Positions 7,625 to 13,885 of a stretch of 64,000 nucleotides of DNA are shown here, piece after piece (position 1 is the stretch's first letter; each line of letters starts with the position of its first letter). The DNA is from Novosphingobium profundi (GTDB lineage: Bacteria > Pseudomonadota > Alphaproteobacteria > Sphingomonadales > Sphingomonadaceae): NCBI RefSeq assembly GCF_018491765.1, contig NZ_JABWCU010000023.1, positions 22,322-86,321 of the forward strand. The letters are read 5' to 3'. The notes beneath the pieces are model-generated. The model had not been told where the DNA came from, did no database searches, and worked only from the letters and a program-made list of their open reading frames with translations. The translations under genes were made by a program, and so were the position numbers.

Positions 7625-7762
7625 GCGTCCCCCGCTGAGCGGGGACGGGCTCTATTACGCTGTCCCGGCTTCACCCTGGCGTACCGCCAGGCTTGCAGGC
7701 GGGCCATCTCCACCAAGCCAGCCTGCGGCCGTCTTGGCCCCCCGGGTCACGATCCCTGACGC
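7625..7762 (+). repeat. Dispersed structured repeat, copy R3
   Basis: Near-identical to R2 across about 140 bases, starting GCGTCCCCCGC and ending CCTGACGC. Differences concentrate in the second hairpin loop and stem, where pairing is kept. It follows the 7174 gene and starts the long leader of the 8231 gene. Confidence 0.85.
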
Positions 7763-8191
7763 ACGGCACCGGCGTTGCCGAGTGCCTTGCAAAGACGCGC
7801 ACGCGGCGCCGGTCTGACCGGTCCGCTAAAGCGGCCCGGCAGCCGGCTTTTGCGCGCACTCGCTTTGCGTCTCTCCCCCTCCAATTGCCTGCGGCAAAGC
7901 CGCCACCCATGGGGGTGGCTGGCGGCAGGGAGGGGGCTCGAAACTGGAGGTGTCCCCGCTGTTCGCCGTGCGTTCCGCGACGGCGGCGGGGACGTCTTTC
8001 CTATCACACTAGGAACACCTGCCAAAACCTATCGACGTTCGGGGCTCCGTCAAGGATCGCGGTGCCCCCAATTTTCACGACAACCAGCAAGCTGGCCGCC
8101 GAGAAAATCGGCTCCCCCACGCCCGTTTCACGGCGACGCGCCCAGGCGCGTCGTCCCTGACTTCTCCCCTCTGCGCCGATGAATTTTGGGG
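7763..8191. other. Non-coding structured spacer ahead of the DUF2493 gene
   Basis: No gene is supported here. The spacer is GC-rich with several hairpins, for example GACCGGTCCGC-TAAA-GCGG.CC near 7815-7836 and GCCGCCACCC/GGGTGGC near 7899-7922. Together with R3 it makes a leader of over 600 bases. Confidence 0.4.
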
Positions 8192-8208
8192 GTTCCCACG
8201 GTGGGAAC
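8192..8208. promoter_or_regulatory. Perfect palindrome upstream of the DUF2493 gene
   Basis: GTTCCCAC-G-GTGGGAAC, 17 bases, lies about 12 bases ahead of the GGAGG ribosome site of the 8231 gene. It fits a dimeric repressor operator or an RNA hairpin that controls translation. Confidence 0.5.
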
Positions 8209-8230
8209 GCTTCAAAAATCGGAGGCTTTC

Positions 8231-9232
8231 ATGACCACTTTCAACAACTTCGCCGACCTCGCTGAACTCCTCGTCAACGACCGTATCGCCAAGGCTGCAA
8301 CCGATGAACATGCCGCCGAGACTTACGCGGGTGCCTTCATCGAGCACAACGAGCTGGCCAAGCTCACCTACATGGACGAACCGGTCTCCAACCAGATGCC
8401 GGATCCCGATCAGGCCCGCGCAGCCGTCGAACTAATCGTAGGCACGCTCTTCGACGTTTTCCGCGACACGATCATGGAAGAACACGCGCAGCGTCTTGCA
8501 TGGGGCTTCGTCAACTCCTTCCACATGACCGCACGGCTCGCCGAGGGGCGTGAGGACGATGCCGCCAAGAAGCTGGGCGAACTGGTCCGCATCAACGACA
8601 CGAGCGAAATCCACACCGTCGAAGTCGAAGAGACACAGATCCTCTGCCAGACCATGCAAGGATGCCGCGAAGCGCTGGAAGCCATGCGCGACCACGCATC
8701 GGACATGTACCGGGTCGAAACCGGGCGCCCATTCACCGCCGCACGCGGTTCGCAAGTCTCGAAGAACACCGCCACGGCCTCACAGGTCCAAGCTCGTGAC
8801 TTCCTCGCAGCCCGCCGGCGTCAACGCGACGAACAGCTCGCTCCGACCGGGCCCGTCGTTGTCGTATCGGGCGGTCAGGTCTGGCACGACCACGCGATGC
8901 TGTGGGAGATCCTCGACGACATCAAGGCGCGCATCCCCGAGATGGTCCTTGCCACGACCGGAATGCGCAAGGGCGTCGATGCCATCGCAACAGGCTGGGC
9001 ACAATCACGCAAGGTCCACGCCGTTCACTTCCTCCCCAATCGCCAGCACGGCAACCGCGCGCCGTTCATGCGCAACGAGACGATCGTAAAGCTTCGTCCG
9101 GTCGAAGCGATCGTCTGTGAAGGATCCGGCATCCAGAGCAACCTCGCGCAGCGCCTTCGTGCCGCTGGCGTACCGATGCACATCCGCCGCATCGCCGACC
9201 AAATCTCGCCCGAGCGCATCAAGCAGGCCTGA
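8231..9232 (+). CDS. DUF2493 (SLOG-like) domain protein, 333 aa
   Basis: The C-terminal third (about residues 215-320) matches DUF2493: VVVSGGQVWHDH, then GMRKGVDAIATGWA, then APFMRNETIV and CEGSGIQSNLAQRLRAAGVPM. DUF2493 is a Rossmann-like nucleotide-binding domain related to the SLOG/DprA/LOG superfamily, frequent on alphaproteobacterial plasmids; its role is not established, and SLOG domains are associated with nucleotide sensing or processing. The N-terminal two thirds are a plasmid-specific helical extension. The ATG at 8231 has GGAGG six bases upstream, better than the in-frame ATG at 8186. Single-gene unit with a strong terminator. Confidence 0.85.
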   Translation: MTTFNNFADLAELLVNDRIAKAATDEHAAETYAGAFIEHNELAKLTYMDEPVSNQMPDPDQARAAVELIVGTLFDVFRDTIMEEHAQRLAWGFVNSFHMTARLAEGREDDAAKKLGELVRINDTSEIHTVEVEETQILCQTMQGCREALEAMRDHASDMYRVETGRPFTAARGSQVSKNTATASQVQARDFLAARRRQRDEQLAPTGPVVVVSGGQVWHDHAMLWEILDDIKARIPEMVLATTGMRKGVDAIATGWAQSRKVHAVHFLPNRQHGNRAPFMRNETIVKLRPVEAIVCEGSGIQSNLAQRLRAAGVPMHIRRIADQISPERIKQA

Positions 9233-9241
9233 GCGCCACAT

Positions 9242-9282
9242 GGGAGGTCCCGGCTACGGCCGGGGCCTCCCATTTCTTTTTC
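9242..9282 (+). terminator. Terminator of the DUF2493 gene
   Basis: A 13-bp stem GGGAGGTCCCGGC / GCCGGGGCCTCCC with one G-T pair and a TACG loop, followed by a T-rich tail. Confidence 0.9.
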
Positions 9283-9378
9283 CGTGCGCAAGACGCGGCT
9301 CCGGGGCATCGAACCCCTTCGCCGCGATCGGGACGAACCCTGACGGGTTGTACCCTCCGCAAACTGGAAACGCAGTGT

Positions 9379-9455
9379 GCCGGAACGCCGGCATTGCCGA
9401 GCCTTGTGACCCCGCCGCAGGCGCGCCGGGGCACGTCGTTCGGCTCGCCTCCGGG
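9379..9455 (+). repeat. 77-bp direct repeat, copy 1
   Basis: Matches 9561-9637 at a fixed offset of 182 bases with about eight substitutions. Core landmarks are GCCGGAACG.CGGCATTGCC and CGCCGGGGCACGTCGTTCGG. It lies in the GC-rich spacer before the 9681 gene. Confidence 0.85.
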
Positions 9456-9560
9456 TTGCGCCTGGCGGCGAGGGCAGGGCGCCAGTGGCCCGCGTTTCGC
9501 GCCGAGCGCCGCAATCCCATCGGGCATGGCGGCCGGGGGCCGCGCGCCCTCGGTTTGCGT

Positions 9561-9637
9561 GCGCCGGAACGTCGGCATTGCCGATCCTAGTGACCCCGCC
9601 GCAGCCGCGCCGGGGCACGTCGTTCGGCCCGCCTCCG
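9561..9637 (+). repeat. 77-bp direct repeat, copy 2
   Basis: Second copy of the 9379-9455 unit, ending about 44 bases before the ATG at 9681. Both copies carry the inverted pair CCGG.ACG/CG.CGG near the left edge, so each can fold. No gene occurs between the copies. Confidence 0.85.
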
Positions 9638-9680
9638 GGACACCCTTCGGGACCATGAAGAAAAGAGGAGGGGGGAAGCG

Positions 9681-10271
9681 ATGAGCACCACCAAAAGGGA
9701 GGATAAGATGCTCGTATTTTTCCGGCTCATCGACAAGGCGACCCCACTGTCATCAAAGCCAGTTCACGCCACGATGCGCGATCTCGGTCACCTTAAAGGA
9801 TTGCTACACGCCAATGGCGTCATCGCGGATCCTGACGACGGTCAACACGAACACTCTGCGAAGAGCTTCGAGATCAATGCCAACGGCATTGCTTTAGCGG
9901 CGTTCGACACACGATTTCCCGGCCGTGACGATCTGCTTAGTATCGTCGAAGAAGCCCAGTTCCTCGCTCGGATGATCCGTATCGACGAAGCTGAAGACGG
10001 ATCGGGGGCAACTCTGTCCGTGAGCGATCACATTGCCATGACGCCGGATATGGCGGTCACCGAAATTGCAGCTTCGCGCATCATTCGATGTCTTGGCATT
10101 ACCGAACGGCGAACCCAAACAATCACCTTGGACCAGCTGCGCAGGGCTCTTGAATACCCCGTCGTTTACGATCGCTTCGAAACAAAGAACCTCGAAGCGT
10201 ACTACGCGTACCTCACGCGCATTGCCGGCCTCGAATATGGCGACCAGACACCAACAATGACGTGGTCTTGA
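9681..10271 (+). CDS. Hypothetical protein, 196 aa
   Basis: Two starts are plausible: ATG 9681 (GGAGGGGGG upstream) and ATG 9708 (AGGGAGGA with a six-base gap), the second giving 187 aa starting MLVFFRLIDK. The protein is soluble, mixed alpha/beta, with no recognised domain; stretches include FEINANGIALAAFDTRFPGRDD and a C-terminal tyrosine cluster (EAYYAYLTRIAGLEY). It is the last plus-strand gene before the oriT region and shares a bidirectional terminator with the convergent 10350 gene. Confidence 0.7.
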   Translation: MSTTKREDKMLVFFRLIDKATPLSSKPVHATMRDLGHLKGLLHANGVIADPDDGQHEHSAKSFEINANGIALAAFDTRFPGRDDLLSIVEEAQFLARMIRIDEAEDGSGATLSVSDHIAMTPDMAVTEIAASRIIRCLGITERRTQTITLDQLRRALEYPVVYDRFETKNLEAYYAYLTRIAGLEYGDQTPTMTWS

Positions 10272-10291
10272 TTACCGCCACCACAGCACAG

Positions 10292-10332
10292 AAAAGGGGA
10301 CCGACCGGCACGCCGGACGGTCCCCTTTTTTG
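10292..10332. terminator. Bidirectional terminator
   Basis: AAAAGGGGACCG...CCGG-CACG-CCGG..CGGTCCCCTTTTTT has A and T tracts on both sides, so it can end transcription of the converging genes at 9681 (plus) and 10350 (minus). Confidence 0.9.
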
Positions 10333-10349
10333 CTTCAAACTCTCAAGCC

Positions 10350-10697
10350 TCAAGCCGCCAGAGAACTGGCCTCGGAAGTCGGGGCCGCAGCATTTGCCGT
10401 GCTGCGCTGCGTAGGCACGGATACCGAGCCCTGCAGAAGCGCTAGCGCCTTATCTGCACCCAACTGCACAGTGGCTTCAAGGATCCCCCGAGCAGCCTCG
10501 AAGGGAAGCTTTTTTACGAGCTTTTGGATCTGTCGATCCTGCTCCATGCGCTCCTTATCAGCGAGGCGCTTTTTACGCTCTGCAAGAGCCGCTTCTTCGG
10601 CTTCAATAGCCTGCCGCTCACGTTCAATTTTGGGATTCACAGCTTCCTCCATATGCAATTGGAAGAACCCTGAAAGCACGCTCGACAGTGGCCGCAT
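10350..10697 (-). CDS. Coiled-coil protein next to oriT, 115 aa
   Basis: Residues 20-55 are almost uninterrupted charged helix (ERERQAIEAEEAALAERKKR), a coiled coil, followed by a helical C-terminal part (ILEATVQLGADKALALLQ) and an alanine-rich tail. Small coiled-coil proteins such as TraC/MobC-type mobilisation accessories often sit beside oriT, which makes such a role possible here; no specific family is recognised. The start at 10697 has TAGGTG eight bases upstream; an internal ATG at 10652 would give a 100-aa protein that begins directly with the charged helix. It is transcribed away from the tra operon, across the candidate oriT. Confidence 0.65.
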   Translation of the reverse strand: MRPLSSVLSGFFQLHMEEAVNPKIERERQAIEAEEAALAERKKRLADKERMEQDRQIQKLVKKLPFEAARGILEATVQLGADKALALLQGSVSVPTQRSTANAAAPTSEASSLAA

Positions 10698-10998
10698 TCA
10701 AGCAACACCTAGGACCTTCTGTGAGCGAAACTATTCCATCCACCAAGACGAAAGCAAGTGACTATGCTCTCCCCTCGACCACAGTCCCCCTTTAGATGGA
10801 CCCTGTCGGCTTGGTCTGACGACCAGGCCGCAGGGTCAGATATCTCGGCCTTACGGCCACGGACCCACACTGGACGCCCCATGGAAATCTCGGGAACCCG
10901 ACATTACCTCCCTCGCCAAGTCGAGGGCCCTCAGTCCCTGATTTTTTGCACACCCTACACGGCAAGCCGTATGGTTTTTCCTTTCCAAATCAACGTGT

Positions 10999-11140
10999 AG
11001 ACTATCGTGTACGCGTACACCATCGTGCACACTGCCAACTATATGCAATTAAAGGTCATATAACAATATCTTAGGCGTGCACTATAGTGCTCGCCTAGAT
11101 GCTAGACATGTGCGGAATAGGTAGAGTATAACGTCTTCGC
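10999..11140. other. Candidate origin of transfer and trwA-type promoter region
   Basis: This AT-richer stretch lies directly upstream of the RHH-TraD-relaxase operon, the position of oriT in R388. It contains a perfect 14-bp palindrome GTGTACGCGTACAC (11007-11020), short repeats of ATCGTG on both sides, and a 26-bp inverted repeat TAGGCG.GCACTATAGTGC.CGCCTA (11072-11097). Further right are TATAAC-like elements (about 11060 and 11128) and the stretch GTCTTCGCGATAGCC, which weakly recalls the R388 nick region. The exact nick site cannot be assigned by eye. The palindromes could equally be operators for the RHH protein. The rest of the 10698-10998 spacer shows no gene. Confidence 0.5.
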
Positions 11141-11175
11141 GATAGCCAGATCAGGTTCTCTCAGGAGAGCTTGAG

Positions 11176-11475
11176 TTGGAACAAAATCAGAGCACGCAGG
11201 CTCGCTCAGTCCGTTTAAGTCCTGGCGAACTGAAGCTTATCGACCAGCTTGCCGAACAGATGGAAACATCACGTTCGGAAGCCCTTCGCTATGCCATCCG
11301 TATCGGCCTTCCATTTGCTCTCGCTCAGCGCGGGATCAACGTTGACCGAATCCTAATGGCAATCGAGATCCTCGTCACCCAAACCTTGTGGCAAATCGAG
11401 GAGCATGAAGGAGCCGAGTCTGTACAAAGACTCTTGAACGCATCCTCTCAGTCCGTGACTAAGTACCATGCGTGA
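11176..11475 (+). CDS. Ribbon-helix-helix relaxosome accessory protein (TrwA-like)
   Basis: A 99-aa protein with an N-terminal ribbon-helix-helix: the strand RSVRLSPGEL, then two helices (LKLIDQLAEQM, SRSEALRYAIRIGL). In MobF systems such as R388, a TrwA-type RHH protein binds oriT, assists relaxase nicking and represses the operon; the same order (RHH, coupling protein, relaxase) is seen here. Translation starts at TTG 11176 with AGGAGA seven bases upstream. The 3' end overlaps the traD start by eight bases. Likely autoregulatory targets are the palindromes at 11007-11020 and 11072-11097. Confidence 0.8.
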   Translation: MEQNQSTQARSVRLSPGELKLIDQLAEQMETSRSEALRYAIRIGLPFALAQRGINVDRILMAIEILVTQTLWQIEEHEGAESVQRLLNASSQSVTKYHA

Positions 11476-13882
11476 CGGCGACATTCGCTTCAGCCGAAAA
11501 GCGGCCACGCTCGAACATCATTCCGCCCGCGGAAAGGTGATCCGGAACTCGACTAACTTCACGCGCGGTTCCCAGCTCTTCTCGCACGAAATGATGATGA
11601 CCTGGGCGGGCATCAAAGTCCCCTTGATGACCTGGCTCATCCTCTCGGTGGTGCTCCTGTTTGCCATCGCCTCATTCCATTTCCACGAACACCAATTCCA
11701 GCTCGTTTGCATGAAAATCTACGCCGATCTCTGGGGCTGGATCGGCCTCGATCCCGACAAAGCGGTCAACCTCACGCTACCTGATGGATCGGTGAAACAC
11801 GGAAAAGTCCTCTGGGTCCCCTACCATCCAGCTGTCGTTGCCGCCTGGAATGCCGCCTTGCGGATCCTTTTTGCCGCCGCGCTTGGCTCAGTGTTCATCT
11901 GTATCCCCATGACTATCTGGTTCGTCGAGTATTCGCGCAAGCGTGGAAAGGACATCCTTCGGGAGCGTCATGAACGCGGCGCGCTGCTTATCACCAAGAC
12001 CGAACTGGAGAACGAGATCATCGCTCATAACCAGGCCGAGTTCGGCAAGGAATGTGCATCCAAGGACCCGCCAGTCTCCCCATCGGACGTCCTGCGCAAA
12101 TCAATGCGCGAACGCGTAGCGGAAGGGTTTCACGCTCCCTATCGTCTTGCAGGTATTCCGTACCCGTGGCGTCTCGAGCAGAGCCACGCCATGTTCATCG
12201 GCACGACCGGTGCAGGCAAGACCACAGAGCTCAAGAAAATCGTGACACAGGCCCGCGCCCGCGGGCACCGCTGCGTGATCTTCGACCTGACCGGAAGCTT
12301 TGTCGAGAACTTCTACAACCCCGAGACCGACGTCCTCCTGAACACGATGGACCGGCGTTGCCAAGCCTGGACCATTTTCAGCGATTGCGACAACTATTCC
12401 GAGTTCCTCTCAGCGTCCAACGCACTCATCCCAAGCGGACACAACGCCGAGGATGACTTCTGGCAAAAAGCGGCCCGAACCTTGTTCGTGGAAATGTGCA
12501 TGAAACTGATCGCAAAGGGCGCCACCTCGAACGGTGCCCTTGCCTACCACCTCATGCAAGCCGACCTCAAAAAAATCAGCCGCGAACTGGAGAACACGGT
12601 CGCTGCCCCGCTCGTCGCGACGCAAGCAGCAAAGATGGCTGAATCCATTCGCGCTACCTTCAACACCCACGCCAATGCGCTGCGCTTCCTACCTGATCCC
12701 GTACATGGCGAAGAACCCTTCTCGATCAACAAATGGATGATCCAGGACGAAGAAGAAGGCTCGATCCTGTTCATCACGTCAAACCACAACGATTTGGTTC
12801 TCAATCGCCCCCTGTTGACCTTGTGGATGGACCTTGCCGTCAACGCGCTGTTCCGGCTGCCCCGCACTCGAGATCTGCGGACATGGTTCCTGCTCGACGA
12901 AGTGCACTCGCTCCACAAACTGCCAGCAATCGACCATGGCCTCCAAACCGCGCGTGCCTTCGGCGGAGCTTTCGTACTCGGCATCCACTCGTTCGACAAA
13001 CTCGCCGAAACCTACGGTGAAAAAGGCGCGATTAATTTGGCGTCGCTTGCGCGAACCAAACTGGTCCTCACGACATCGGATCTCGAAACCGCGAAGCGCT
13101 GCGCCGACTTCATCGGAAGCCGTGAAGTGCGCCAGATGGACGAAGCCTACAGCTATGGCGCAAACAACACACGCGACGCCTCCACGATCACGCCACGCAA
13201 GGAGGTCCAACACCTCGTCATGCCAGACGACATCAAGGAGCTTCCTTCGCTCCATGGCTTCGTCAAATTCCCAGACGGCTTTCCGGCGGCAAAAATTCAA
13301 CTGACCTACAAAAGCTATCCCGAGATCGCCGCTGGATTTGAGCGTGTGACTGTCATGCGAGCCTCAACCTACAAACCCAGCCAACCTGACGACGATGAGC
13401 TTGAAGAAGGCGGGCGGGAAACGGATGGACGCGATAACGCACCCATTGCGATCGCTGACCTGGCCGACAAGGAACGACAGCAAGAAAACAGCGAAGCGGC
13501 ACCGCTATCCGAAGCGGAAATTGAGGCTGCGAAAATGGCCCAAACCTGGGATGACAAGGGCAACGCCCAAAAACCTGACACTCAGCCTCGCGACACTGAG
13601 TCCGCACCTTCTGCGAAGCCCCAAGCCAGCTTCGAATACATGAACAAGAAACCCGGTGAAGAAGACAGCTCGCGCGACGAGGAGCTCGATGAGCGCGGCC
13701 AAACCCAACCCGATGAAAAAGCCGCTGCGCACACGACCAAAACTCCCGACGCCCGTGCCGCCCGCGAGAGCCAACGCGACAATCAAGAAAGCCTCATCAC
13801 CCGCGAGGAACGTGAAGGCATCGGCACGGAACACGCCGAACGAGAACACGACGCTGGCGACGATTTCGAACAGGAGATGTGA
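11468..13882 (+). CDS. traD: Type IV coupling protein TraD/TrwB
   Basis: 804 aa inner-membrane ATPase that links the relaxosome to the conjugative secretion channel. Two transmembrane helices (about residues 50-70 and 127-152) precede a cytoplasmic RecA-like domain with Walker A GTTGAGKTT (245-253) and Walker B WFLLDEVHSL (about 472-481). The C-terminal 170 residues are a charged, disordered, glutamate/aspartate-rich tail, as in F-type TraD, which interacts with relaxosome proteins. It overlaps the RHH gene and is followed three bases later by the relaxase gene, so the three form one operon. Confidence 0.93.
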   Translation: MRDGDIRFSRKAATLEHHSARGKVIRNSTNFTRGSQLFSHEMMMTWAGIKVPLMTWLILSVVLLFAIASFHFHEHQFQLVCMKIYADLWGWIGLDPDKAVNLTLPDGSVKHGKVLWVPYHPAVVAAWNAALRILFAAALGSVFICIPMTIWFVEYSRKRGKDILRERHERGALLITKTELENEIIAHNQAEFGKECASKDPPVSPSDVLRKSMRERVAEGFHAPYRLAGIPYPWRLEQSHAMFIGTTGAGKTTELKKIVTQARARGHRCVIFDLTGSFVENFYNPETDVLLNTMDRRCQAWTIFSDCDNYSEFLSASNALIPSGHNAEDDFWQKAARTLFVEMCMKLIAKGATSNGALAYHLMQADLKKISRELENTVAAPLVATQAAKMAESIRATFNTHANALRFLPDPVHGEEPFSINKWMIQDEEEGSILFITSNHNDLVLNRPLLTLWMDLAVNALFRLPRTRDLRTWFLLDEVHSLHKLPAIDHGLQTARAFGGAFVLGIHSFDKLAETYGEKGAINLASLARTKLVLTTSDLETAKRCADFIGSREVRQMDEAYSYGANNTRDASTITPRKEVQHLVMPDDIKELPSLHGFVKFPDGFPAAKIQLTYKSYPEIAAGFERVTVMRASTYKPSQPDDDELEEGGRETDGRDNAPIAIADLADKERQQENSEAAPLSEAEIEAAKMAQTWDDKGNAQKPDTQPRDTESAPSAKPQASFEYMNKKPGEEDSSRDEELDERGQTQPDEKAAAHTTKTPDARAARESQRDNQESLITREEREGIGTEHAEREHDAGDDFEQEM

Positions 13883-13885
13883 ACC

